NCBI GenBank assembly: GCA_046328115.1
Contig: JAXLXE010000001.1
Coordinates: 1,612,001 to 1,676,000, forward strand
DNA length: 64,000 nucleotides
Origin: JAXLXE01 sp046328115
GTDB lineage: Bacteria; Chloroflexota; UBA6077; JACCZL01
Direction: 5' to 3'
Part shown: positions 45,398-53,241 of the stretch, one piece after another
How positions within the stretch are numbered: the first letter of the stretch is position 1
Layout: each line of letters begins with the position of its first letter
Position numbers and translations under genes: made by a program
The notes under the pieces: model-generated
What the model was told of the DNA's origin: nothing
The model's database searches: none
The model's input: only the letters and a program-made list of their open reading frames with translations

Positions 45398-46722
45398 AGC
45401 CTGTCGCCAGCTTTGGGCTCCCGCTGCTCATCTTCCTGACCGCCGCGGTAGTCCTCTTCGACCGCTCCACGCGGGTCGGTTACAACGCGGACGAAGGCCA
45501 GTTCATCGCCACTGCCGAGTACTTTGACCTGGTCTTCCTCCGCGCCCAGCTCACGGGCGCACCCTGGGACGAAACCTACTGGACGCTCACCCAGCCGCCG
45601 ATCACCCGCTACATCCTGGGTGCCGCCATCCGTGCCAGTGGCAACACGCCGCCACCGCTCAATACCGAGCACCGGATCGAAGAAGTGCGTGGCCCGGACC
45701 GTGAGCGCTTCCTCGATCCCCGCACGTTCACCGACGAGCGTAGACTCGCCCAGGAGCGGCGGATCGACCGACCCAGTGCCGCCGTCCTCCAGGCCGGTCG
45801 GCTGCCTATGGCCCTGTTCGGAGCTGGTGCTGTGACCATGCTGTACCTGGCCTCAGCCACGCTGGGCGGCCCCATCGCGGGGCTTGCGGCCGCGCTGGGG
45901 TTGCTCACTGCGCCGCTCGCCGGCACGCTGCTCCCGCGCGCCCACGCGGAGTCACCGCTGATCTTCTTCACCCTCGCCGCGCTGGCCTGCGCGCTGCGCC
46001 AACCCAATAGCTCCGTCGCTTGGACCATCGGTGCCGGCGTAACCGCCGGCCTCGCCGCTGCCACCAAACTGCCCGCCGTCCTGGCCGTGGCAGCACTCGG
46101 CCTCCGGGGACCTGTCGAGGCCTGGATCTCCCGTCTCACTGGAGCGCCGCTCTCGCGACGCGAGACGCTGCGGCCCATCACCTCGTGCGCAATCGCCATG
46201 GCGCTCTTTGTCGCGCTCAACCCATTCATGTGGCCAGATCCCATCGGTCGAACCCTGGCCATGCTGCGGTTCCGCCAACAGGAGGTCATCGGCCAGCGCG
46301 CGCTCAACGTCGACGACGCCGTCCCCGAGTCGCTGTCCACGCGGGCCGCGCTGCTGCTGGAGCGCACATTCGTCACCGAGATGCCGATTGGCAAGCGCAC
46401 CGCGATCCCCCTCGAGGCCGGGCTAGCAGCGCTCGGCCTGACCCTGACGCTCCGCCGAGCCACCAAACACCGCGACGCCTCGGCCACCACCCTGCTGGTC
46501 TGGCTAGCCATGTTCTTCGCCGGGACCGCGCCGAACCTGGGCCTGGACTGGCAACGCTACTATCTGCCCACCGTCGCGCTAGGACTCGTGCTGGTGGGAC
46601 TCGGCGCGGCCTGGCTGGCGGACCGCGCCTGGAACATCCTCCGTCCAGCCTCCCGCATCCCCAGCAGCAGCCCCACGATTCCGCACGCCAGCGTGAGCGC
46701 CAGCAGCGGATCCGCCGGGTAG
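45394..46722 (+). CDS. GT-C family (GT39-like) membrane glycosyltransferase
   Basis: A 442-residue protein with an N-terminal helix, the acidic first-loop motif GYNADEGQFIATAEYF, a QPPITRYILGAAI segment typical of GT39/PMT relatives, and about eight further helices. The TTG start overlaps the FAH stop; a longer upstream frame is antisense noise. The final ~35 residues (RPASRIPSSSPTIPHAS...) are low-complexity and lie antisense to the last helix of the convergent gene, with which this gene shares 163 bp. It probably transfers a lipid-linked sugar at the outer membrane face. Confidence 0.75.
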   Translation: MKPVASFGLPLLIFLTAAVVLFDRSTRVGYNADEGQFIATAEYFDLVFLRAQLTGAPWDETYWTLTQPPITRYILGAAIRASGNTPPPLNTEHRIEEVRGPDRERFLDPRTFTDERRLAQERRIDRPSAAVLQAGRLPMALFGAGAVTMLYLASATLGGPIAGLAAALGLLTAPLAGTLLPRAHAESPLIFFTLAALACALRQPNSSVAWTIGAGVTAGLAAATKLPAVLAVAALGLRGPVEAWISRLTGAPLSRRETLRPITSCAIAMALFVALNPFMWPDPIGRTLAMLRFRQQEVIGQRALNVDDAVPESLSTRAALLLERTFVTEMPIGKRTAIPLEAGLAALGLTLTLRRATKHRDASATTLLVWLAMFFAGTAPNLGLDWQRYYLPTVALGLVLVGLGAAWLADRAWNILRPASRIPSSSPTIPHASVSASSGSAG

Positions 46723-48176
46723 CGGTACCGCGGCAGCGCGCCTGACAGGAATGCGGTTGCTAGCAGCAGCCAGGCAGCCATCCCCACCGGCAGCAAACCC
46801 AGTCGCCACGCGGGAGCCACCGCAAGAGCCACCAGCCCAAGCCCCTGCAGCGGCAAGATCACCGCTGCGAACCGATACGGCTGATACAGGCTCGCCAACG
46901 CCTGCGCCCTCCTGAACTCATTCGCTTCCTGTACTGTCGCCGGTTGGGCCAGGTGTCGGATCCGCTGCTCCCACCACTCGCCATACTTGTCCTGGGGATT
47001 CGCGTACCGCTCGATCCCACCCGTCTTCCCCTGGCCACCCAGCCACTGCTCAGTTCCCTGCAACAGCCGTCCAAACAGGCCAAGCGACGTGATCGCATAT
47101 CTACCCGGCTGCCGCGCGAACAACTCCAGCGCCACGTCGCGCAGCACGTGATCTGCTTCCGCCTCCGAATAACCGAAGCGCTGCCGAATCAACGCTGCGA
47201 TGTCGCTCGGTAGATCGTCTTCCTGCGCGCGCTGGTAGGCCAGCCGGCGAGCCGCCTGCAGCGTCGGATCGGAAACGTCGGACGGCCTCCCAATCTCTCG
47301 CCCAATCAGGTAAGGCTCGCCTCGCCATGGCGTCTCGCGCGTGCCACGCCAGAACAGCGCCTCACCCAACCCAGAACCGGCAGACCCAGATTGCGCCCAG
47401 GTCACGGCCGTCCAGGGGCCTGCCACCAGCAGAAATGCCCCGAGCATGGCAGCGGCAGCGTGCCAGTACGCCGCGGCGGGACGCCAGAACGGCCACAGGC
47501 CCAGCAGCATGAGGGGCACCAGAAGTTGCGCTGTTGGCCGCGTCAGCGCACTGCCCCCCAACAGCGCTCCGGCGGCGGCCAATAGCCAGGTGGATCGGCG
47601 CCGCGCACCTGCCGTCACGCACACCATCGACCAGGTCAGCAGGGTGGTGAACAGCGTCTCCGCCATCACGTAGCGCTCGTAGATCAGCAGCCCACCGTTC
47701 AGGGCCACCAGCACCGCGGCAAGCGCGCCCGCCGCTTTCCCGGCCACCAGCCGACCCAACAGATACGTCCCGATTACTGTCAGCACTCCTAGCCCGTGCT
47801 GCAGGAGGGCAAGACCGCGCAGATCCTCACCCAGCACTGCGAGCGACAGCGCCGCGAACGCCGGGAAAAGGGGTGGCCGCTTCAGAATCGGGGCAAACCC
47901 CAGGCCGTTCGCCAGATCGAACGCCGGCACCAGGTACGTCTCACTGTCACCGCCCACGTAGAACGGCGGCGCTCGAAACGCGAACGCCAGGCGCAGCGCC
48001 ACCGCGAGCACCGCGATAAGTCCAGGCGGGACCCAGTCGCCCGCGCGCGTCCGCCAGTACCCACCGCGGGTCAGCGCGACCGGCATCGCGCCTGATCTGC
48101 GCAGAGCCTCAGGCATCGGTGTCTCGACCAGCCAGGTCCACAGTCTCTTCGCGGCGCGAGACCTCACCGCGCCCAC
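46560..48176 (-). CDS. GT-C family (GT39/ArnT-like) membrane glycosyltransferase
   Basis: A 538-residue polytopic protein. The first loop reads YVGGDSETYLVPAFDLANGLGF and is followed by KRPPLFPAFAALSLAVLG, the hallmark loop of GT39-type enzymes. About nine membrane helices and a central hydrophilic region (about 290-410: YLIGREIGRP, EWWEQRIRHL) are seen. It probably acts on surface glycans or lipids. Its last 23 residues are Ser/Ala/Thr-rich and antisense to the final helix of the convergent gene; the last genuine helix (LLALTLACGIVGLLLG) lies over the other gene's tail. Confidence 0.77.
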   Translation of the reverse strand: MGAVRSRAAKRLWTWLVETPMPEALRRSGAMPVALTRGGYWRTRAGDWVPPGLIAVLAVALRLAFAFRAPPFYVGGDSETYLVPAFDLANGLGFAPILKRPPLFPAFAALSLAVLGEDLRGLALLQHGLGVLTVIGTYLLGRLVAGKAAGALAAVLVALNGGLLIYERYVMAETLFTTLLTWSMVCVTAGARRRSTWLLAAAGALLGGSALTRPTAQLLVPLMLLGLWPFWRPAAAYWHAAAAMLGAFLLVAGPWTAVTWAQSGSAGSGLGEALFWRGTRETPWRGEPYLIGREIGRPSDVSDPTLQAARRLAYQRAQEDDLPSDIAALIRQRFGYSEAEADHVLRDVALELFARQPGRYAITSLGLFGRLLQGTEQWLGGQGKTGGIERYANPQDKYGEWWEQRIRHLAQPATVQEANEFRRAQALASLYQPYRFAAVILPLQGLGLVALAVAPAWRLGLLPVGMAAWLLLATAFLSGALPRYRYPADPLLALTLACGIVGLLLGMREAGRRMFQARSASQAAPSPTSTSPSATVGR

Positions 48177-49451
48177 CTACGGTCCCAGACGATAGATCGC
48201 CCGATGGTCGGAGAAGTAGACCGCGCCGTCCGGCCCATTCCGCACGTCCAGCCTGCACGGCTGAGCCAGGACCTCCGCCGGCGACGCCTGATCGAAGTTC
48301 GGGCCAGACAAGATAAGACGCCACAAGGAGCCGCTGTTCCAATCGCAGAACAGCAGATTGTGCTTCAGCTCCGGGATGGCATCGCCGCGATAGAACGCCA
48401 TCCCCGTGGGCCCATAACGATCGCTCCCGGAGTCCCAGACCGCGGCCACGTTCACCGGCGACGGTCCAGGGCCGCCCGTGACGGTCGATGGCCAGCCGTA
48501 ATGGCCGCGCGGCACCACCCGATTCACCTCATCGTGCCCCTTCGGTCCGTTGTCCGTCACGTACGGCTCGCCCGAGACCGGGTGGAAATCCAGTCCGAAC
48601 GGACTTCGAAATCCGGACGCGAACGTAGCCAGCTTGGGATACGGATTGTCGTCGGGAACAGACCCATCCGGATTCAGACGGAGCATCTTGCCGTGCGGGT
48701 TGGGCAGGCGGCTCGCCAGTGTCCTCTGAGCCGTGTCACCCATCGTCACATAGAGCTTCCCGTCCCGCCCAAAGCCAATCCGTCCGCCATTGTGATCGCC
48801 GTTCACGTTGTTCGGCGCCGGCTTGCCAATGGGCAGGTTGTCGTAGATCACGGTTCGCTCGCCCGCCGTCCCGTTGGACTCCATGAACCGGATGATTCGG
48901 TGCCTCCGCGGCTCGTTGGTGCCCTCGCGCGCCTCCGCGTACAGAATGTACACGTAGTGGTTCCGCGCAAAGTCAGGATCCAGTGCCAGTCCCGTCGCCC
49001 CCTGCTCGAGACCTCGCGTCGTCGGCAGTGTGATCACCGGCTCCGGTCTCAGCGTTCGCCCCTCCACCAGCCGAACCCTGCCCTCAAGCTCATTGACGAA
49101 CAGGCGGCCGGCCGGATCGAACTCGAACGCCACCGGGAGCGCCAGACCCTCAACGTACGTGTCCTGCCGTAGTCCCGGCCTCGGCACCGGCGTGGGTGCT
49201 ACGACAGGCCTCGGACCCTCCGCGTTCGGCGTGGACGGTTCATCGTCATCGTCGTCATCGCCCGCCACGCCCACCCGCTCAGCCGGCGGGACCGGCTTGC
49301 CCGGTACTCGGGTCGCGCTCGGCGGCGGAGCCGCCGTACACGCCACGAGAAACGCGGCGAGGACCAGCAGGAGCCTCGCCGCCGTCGCGCGCGGAATCCT
49401 CCGCGCCGTTACCAGTCGGGCGCTAGCCGATGTGCTTGTCGAGCTTCCCAA
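48177..49451 (-). CDS. PQQ-dependent sugar dehydrogenase-type lipoprotein
   Basis: A beta-propeller of the glucose/sorbosone dehydrogenase family, exported as a lipoprotein. Lipobox LVAC follows ARLLLVLAAF near the N-terminus. A spacer with six consecutive Asp residues (AGDDDDDDEP) comes next. The propeller begins at LALPVAFEFDPAGRLFVNE, with EQGATGLALDPDF, NNVNGDHNGGRIGFGRDGKLYVTMGD and DNGPKGHDEVNRV as family blocks. Soluble quinoprotein family members oxidise aldoses, but the cofactor is not certain here. The start is uncertain: TTG 49451 was chosen although it overlaps the trxA coding end, because no ATG or GTG lies just before the signal sequence. Confidence 0.8.
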   Translation of the reverse strand: MGSSTSTSASARLVTARRIPRATAARLLLVLAAFLVACTAAPPPSATRVPGKPVPPAERVGVAGDDDDDDEPSTPNAEGPRPVVAPTPVPRPGLRQDTYVEGLALPVAFEFDPAGRLFVNELEGRVRLVEGRTLRPEPVITLPTTRGLEQGATGLALDPDFARNHYVYILYAEAREGTNEPRRHRIIRFMESNGTAGERTVIYDNLPIGKPAPNNVNGDHNGGRIGFGRDGKLYVTMGDTAQRTLASRLPNPHGKMLRLNPDGSVPDDNPYPKLATFASGFRSPFGLDFHPVSGEPYVTDNGPKGHDEVNRVVPRGHYGWPSTVTGGPGPSPVNVAAVWDSGSDRYGPTGMAFYRGDAIPELKHNLLFCDWNSGSLWRLILSGPNFDQASPAEVLAQPCRLDVRNGPDGAVYFSDHRAIYRLGP

Positions 49452-49749
49452 GTATCGTGTTCTTGGACATGAATCCCACGAGCGTCTCAACCTGCTCGCC
49501 ACCCTTGAACAGAATCAGCGTGGGAATTCCCCGCACGCCGAATTTCTGCATCATCGCCGGATTCTCATCCACATTCAGCTTGGCGATCTTGAGCTTCCCC
49601 TCGCGCTCGTTCGCGATCTGCTCCAGGACCGGAGCGATCATCTTGCACGGCTGACACCACTCCGCCCAGAAGTCCACGAGCACGGGTGTCTCAGACTGCA
49701 CCACGTCAGAGTCAAAGGTGTTGTCAGTGATGGTAACCGGGTGTGCCAT
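49423..49749 (-). CDS. trxA: Thioredoxin
   Basis: A 108-residue thioredoxin reducing protein disulphides in the cytoplasm. ATG 49749 is chosen because homology begins at VTITDNTFDSDV and GGAGG lies 11 nt upstream. The active site reads WCQPC (31-35) instead of the usual WCGPC. The cis-proline block GVRGIPTLILFKGGE and C-terminal VGFMSK are normal. The residue between the cysteines influences redox potential, so the Gln may matter. It overlaps the start of the downstream dehydrogenase reading by 29 bp. Confidence 0.94.
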   Translation of the reverse strand: MAHPVTITDNTFDSDVVQSETPVLVDFWAEWCQPCKMIAPVLEQIANEREGKLKIAKLNVDENPAMMQKFGVRGIPTLILFKGGEQVETLVGFMSKNTILGKLDKHIG

Positions 49750-49821
49750 GTGCTGTACCGCCTCCAGGGACCGTCGCGTCTGCGCCTGCCCCCACCTCGT
49801 CAACCAGTATAACGCCCCGCC

Positions 49822-50766
49822 TCAGCTCGCGATTCCCGGAGCGGTGTCACCAGATGAGGCAGCGGTAGCCCCCATCTGTCCGGCAAGAACGTCCAGTGCC
49901 TGGGCTATGCTCAGCACCGGCTCATCCGGAAATCTTTGACGAAATTTATGCATGAGCAGTCCCGCATGTAGCGGCCGTGGCGCGGCCAGCCCCAGCTCTG
50001 CCGTCGTCACCCGCCCGATGAGCGACTCGTCCAGTCCAAACCGCCGTGCCGCTTTCAGGGCGAACTCGTGGCGCGACACAATTTCGGCACCCGCCGTGTT
50101 GAAGACCCCCGACGCACCGACCAGGCCAATCGCCAGCACCATACCCGCGAGATTGTCAGCCAGCGTGGGCGACCCTATCTGGTCCGCCACGATCCGCACC
50201 GGTGTGCCGGCCCGCAGCGAGCCCAGCAGCCACGCGACGAAGTCCTTCCGCGCGTGCCGCGTGTGGCCGTACACAACAGTTGTTCTGGCTATCGCGAAGC
50301 CCTGGGAGGCCGCTACCACCCGGATCTCCCCCTCCCGCTTCGTCTGCGCGTACCATCCCAGCGGGTTGGTTTCCGACTCTTCGTCATACGGTCCGGCGCG
50401 CCCATCGAAGACGTACTCCGTGGAGACGTACACCAGGTGGGCACCCTGTTCCGCGCACGCCTCGGCCACCAGCCCAGATCCAACCGCGTTGGTCTCCCAC
50501 GCCCGCTCGCGAGCGTCCGGACGCTCGCAGCCGTCCACGTCCGTCACGGCCCCCGCGTGGAGCACGAGGTCTGGCCGCACGCTGGTCATCACCCGCCGCA
50601 CTTGCGCGGCATTAGCCACGTCCAGTCGCTCGTACCGGAAATCCCCCAGGTAACCGTTCACCCGGTCACCGCGCCCTGACCCCACGGCCTCGTGCCCGCG
50701 CGCAAGGAGCTGCTCCACCAGCTTGGTACCCAGCAGGCCATTGCTGCCAGTCACGAGCACCCGCAC
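49822..50766 (-). CDS. RmlD-like NAD(P)-dependent sugar nucleotide reductase
   Basis: A 314-residue short-chain dehydrogenase of the RmlD type. GTG 50766 gives VLVTGSNGLLGTKL (Rossmann glycines at about 7-13). HAGAVTDVDGCE (about 70-81), VYVSTEYVFDG (catalytic Ser/Thr), YAQTKREGE (Y-x3-K) and DQIGSPTLADNLA (RmlD substrate-binding block) follow. RmlD reduces dTDP-4-dehydrorhamnose in the last step of dTDP-rhamnose synthesis. The rest of that pathway is not in the window, so another nucleotide sugar or a MAT2B-like role cannot be excluded. Confidence 0.83.
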   Translation of the reverse strand: MRVLVTGSNGLLGTKLVEQLLARGHEAVGSGRGDRVNGYLGDFRYERLDVANAAQVRRVMTSVRPDLVLHAGAVTDVDGCERPDARERAWETNAVGSGLVAEACAEQGAHLVYVSTEYVFDGRAGPYDEESETNPLGWYAQTKREGEIRVVAASQGFAIARTTVVYGHTRHARKDFVAWLLGSLRAGTPVRIVADQIGSPTLADNLAGMVLAIGLVGASGVFNTAGAEIVSRHEFALKAARRFGLDESLIGRVTTAELGLAAPRPLHAGLLMHKFRQRFPDEPVLSIAQALDVLAGQMGATAASSGDTAPGIAS

Positions 50767-50856
50767 AACCACCCTCACCAGCCGCCCCGCTCTATCCGTC
50801 CGGAGCACACCGAGCGATTATAGGTCCGCCCGCTGAAGGCCCCGCGCAAACGCGCG

Positions 50857-50862
50857 TATACT
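50857..50862 (+). promoter_or_regulatory. -10 element TATACT, possible leaderless promoter
   Basis: TATACT ends 7 nt before the GTG at 50870, with CTGAAG 18 bp upstream as a weak -35. There is no ribosome-binding site between, so transcription probably starts at or near the start codon, as at 26988. Confidence 0.45.
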
Positions 50863-50869
50863 CAGCCCC

Positions 50870-51871
50870 GTGGTGAAACGGACCGTTCAACACCCCGAGG
50901 GCGACATCCAGATTGAGCTGATCGATCGGCTCGATGGGCCTGATCGGGAAGCCGTGGATGCGTTGATCCACGGCGCGGCGCACGCGGACGGCGTCATGCC
51001 CACGGCAGAACACAAGTACCTGAGCCTGCGGAGCGGAGCCGCCCGCGCCCGCGGCCTGCTGCTCTGGCAGCACGGCATCCTGGCAGCTTACGCCCAGCTC
51101 CTTGTGTCTGATGGAGAGCTCACCGCTGAGCTGGTAACAAGGCCTGAGCATCGACGGCGCGGTCTCGCCAGGCAACTCGTGGCCCAGATCGGCAAGCACG
51201 CCGTGGCGCAACGTTTCGACCACGTCAATGTGTGGGCCTACGGAGATCTCGGTCCCAGCCAGCGCGTCGCGGCAGCCTACGGGCTCACGCCGATTCGTAC
51301 GCTGCTCCAACTCGAGATGTCGCTGGAGACCGCGCTGCCGCTCGCCAACGCGGCCGAGTATCGCATTCGGTCGTTCCGTCCAGGTGAAGACGACGAACAA
51401 TGGCTCGCACTCCACAACGAGGTGTTCAGGGACCACCCGGAGAACGGCAAGTGGGAGGAGGCAGACCTCCAGGCGCGCCTGAGGGAACCCTGGTTCCACG
51501 CCGCTGACTTCATCGTCGCCGAGCGGCACGGACGCATGGTGGGCTTCAACTGGACCAAGCGCGTGCCCCACTCCCCCACGCACCGACCGGAAGGCGAGAT
51601 CTACATCATCGGCGTGGCGGAGTCCGAACGTGGCAGAGGCCTTGGGAAGGCGCTCGCCGTGCTGGGCCTCGAGCACATGCGTCACCACGGCATGAAGGTG
51701 GCCATTCTCTACGTAGAGGCAGACAATGCGCCCGCGCTCGCGCTCTACCGGCACCTCGGATTCGTCGTGAGACATACCCACCGATGCTACCGTGTATCCG
51801 CCCAGGCCGCGGCCAACGTGCTCAGCGCTGAAAGCCACCACCTGCTCACCTGCGCATCTCGGGCGGACTAG
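50870..51871 (+). CDS. Double-GNAT acetyltransferase, mycothiol synthase (MshD)-like
   Basis: A 333-residue protein with two GNAT folds. The N-terminal half (about 15-155) has TRPEHRRRGLARQL; the C-terminal half (about 160-330) has the MshD-like run HNEVFRDHPENGKW, REPWFHAADFIVAER, GFNWTKRV and ESERGRGLGKALAVLGLEHM followed by LYVEADNAPALALYRHLGF. This pattern matches mycothiol synthase, which acetylates the cysteine amine of Cys-GlcN-Ins. Other mycothiol genes are not nearby, so it could act on a different amino-sugar or cysteine conjugate. The GTG start is directly downstream of a -10 sequence. Confidence 0.78.
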   Translation: MVKRTVQHPEGDIQIELIDRLDGPDREAVDALIHGAAHADGVMPTAEHKYLSLRSGAARARGLLLWQHGILAAYAQLLVSDGELTAELVTRPEHRRRGLARQLVAQIGKHAVAQRFDHVNVWAYGDLGPSQRVAAAYGLTPIRTLLQLEMSLETALPLANAAEYRIRSFRPGEDDEQWLALHNEVFRDHPENGKWEEADLQARLREPWFHAADFIVAERHGRMVGFNWTKRVPHSPTHRPEGEIYIIGVAESERGRGLGKALAVLGLEHMRHHGMKVAILYVEADNAPALALYRHLGFVVRHTHRCYRVSAQAAANVLSAESHHLLTCASRAD

Positions 51872-51978
51872 CTCATCCCGCTGCGAAGCTGCCCTGACGC
51901 GGTGTGGGCGTGTACCATGAGGCCGCGCGGGCCCGTCCCGTGCTAACTTGCAGGACAACCTGCTGGGGAGTGATCGGC

Positions 51979-52449
51979 GTGATTCACCTGAGCTGGGAAG
52001 ACATCGAGCAGGCCGTTGCCGACCTGGTGCAACGACTTCCCAGGGACTATGACCTCCTGCTCGTGATCACCAGAGGCGGGATGGTGCCCGCCTGCCTCAT
52101 CAGCGAGCAGACGGACATCCGCAACATCGTCGCGGCGGCCGTGATGTTCTATACAGCCATGGGCGAGACCTTGCCGGATCCGGTCTTCCTCCAGTTCCCC
52201 GCGGATCCTCTGCTGCTGGGCAAGCGAGTCCTCGTGGTGGACGACGTCTGGGACACCGGCAAGACCATCGTCGCTGTGCGCCAGCGCATCGAGGCCGCGG
52301 GCGGTCAGGCTGACCTCGCCGTGCTCCACTACAAGCCCACGCATTCGCGGTACGAGGACAAGCCTGATTACTACGCCACGACCACAGACGAGTGGATCGT
52401 CTACCCGTGGGACCCCAGCCGGGCTAGGAAGCCATCTGGAGCCGACTGA
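51979..52449 (+). CDS. Purine phosphoribosyltransferase-type protein
   Basis: A 156-residue type I phosphoribosyltransferase. The PRPP loop VLVVDDVWDTGKTIV (about 91-105) is clear, preceded by LLLVITRGGMVPACLISE. The C-terminal YYATTTDEWIVYPWDPSR resembles xanthine-guanine phosphoribosyltransferases and related salvage enzymes. The GTG at 51979 follows GGGGAGTGAT at suitable spacing, so the upstream extension to 51904 is rejected. The base used cannot be fixed from sequence alone. Confidence 0.85.
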   Translation: MIHLSWEDIEQAVADLVQRLPRDYDLLLVITRGGMVPACLISEQTDIRNIVAAAVMFYTAMGETLPDPVFLQFPADPLLLGKRVLVVDDVWDTGKTIVAVRQRIEAAGGQADLAVLHYKPTHSRYEDKPDYYATTTDEWIVYPWDPSRARKPSGAD

Positions 52450-52505
52450 GCACAGCCGCCGTCGGATTCGTGATGGCGCAATCTCTTCGAGTTCCCACCC
52501 AGGCA

Positions 52506-52514
52506 TGCTACGAT
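52506..52514 (+). promoter_or_regulatory. Extended -10 element TGCTACGAT
   Basis: An exact copy of the 9-mer at 26972-26980, here 35 bp before the ATG of the DUF151 protein. It is flanked as GCTA-CGA-TAGC. A -35 hexamer is not evident. A GCGGGAGG ribosome-binding site precedes the gene. Confidence 0.4.
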
Positions 52515-52549
52515 AGCAGCGGCAGCGCACTCGCGGGAGGCCGGCGGCG

Positions 52550-53161
52550 ATGATCTTTCGAATAGCGCGACGCTCAATCAGAGCCCTCCTGCGGGGCACG
52601 CTCAACCGTTGGCCAACCACGTTGCTCGCGCTGGTGATGGTGCTCGGCGGCGTGTACGCACTCAGCCTCAGGGGTACCGTTCCTGGACTTGCCGGATGGC
52701 TGCCGCTGCCGTCCACGGAAAGCGTCAAGTCCTCTACCGGGTCAGACATGCGCGAGATGAGCGTCATCGACATCGCGCCCGCGGCCAGTGGTGAACAGGT
52801 CAACCTGACTCTGAAAGAGAAGTCCGGCAATCGCAGGATCGTCATGTCCGTCGGCCGGCCTGAGGCAATCGCCATCGCCACTGGGATGTCCGGCACGCGC
52901 AATCGCCGTGGTGACAGCACCACCGCCTATGACCTCACGAAGTCCCTGGTCGAAGAGCTCGGCGGAACCGTCACTGGAGTCGTCGTGAACAACGTCGACC
53001 GCGACTCCTTCTACGCCAAAGTCATCATGAACACCGAGTCGCGACAGATCGAGGTGGACTTCCGTCCGTCCGACGCCATAGCCCTCGCCATCCGCACTAA
53101 GGCCCCCATCTACGCCGAGTCCAGCGTCCTGGATAAGGTGGGCGTGGCCAGCACCAACTAA
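52550..53161 (+). CDS. Membrane-anchored DUF151 (bifunctional nuclease domain) protein
   Basis: A 203-residue protein with a basic N-terminus and one membrane helix (about 22-40), then a DUF151/BFN domain (about 62-195). Its core contains SVGRPEAIAIA, YDLTKSLVEELGG, VNNVDRDSFYAKVIM and VDFRPSDAIALAIRTKAPIYAE, all family hallmarks. DUF151 domains are described as having nuclease activity or acting as regulators in plants and bacteria. The membrane anchor is uncommon for the family. It is followed 80 bp on by a peptidase gene. Confidence 0.88.
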   Translation: MIFRIARRSIRALLRGTLNRWPTTLLALVMVLGGVYALSLRGTVPGLAGWLPLPSTESVKSSTGSDMREMSVIDIAPAASGEQVNLTLKEKSGNRRIVMSVGRPEAIAIATGMSGTRNRRGDSTTAYDLTKSLVEELGGTVTGVVVNNVDRDSFYAKVIMNTESRQIEVDFRPSDAIALAIRTKAPIYAESSVLDKVGVASTN

Positions 53162-53241
53162 CCAGCACCACCACTCCTGCCGCCGCTCCTGATCCCACCC
53201 GGGTAGAATCTGCCTCGGTAGTTCATGCCCCAGGAGCATCC

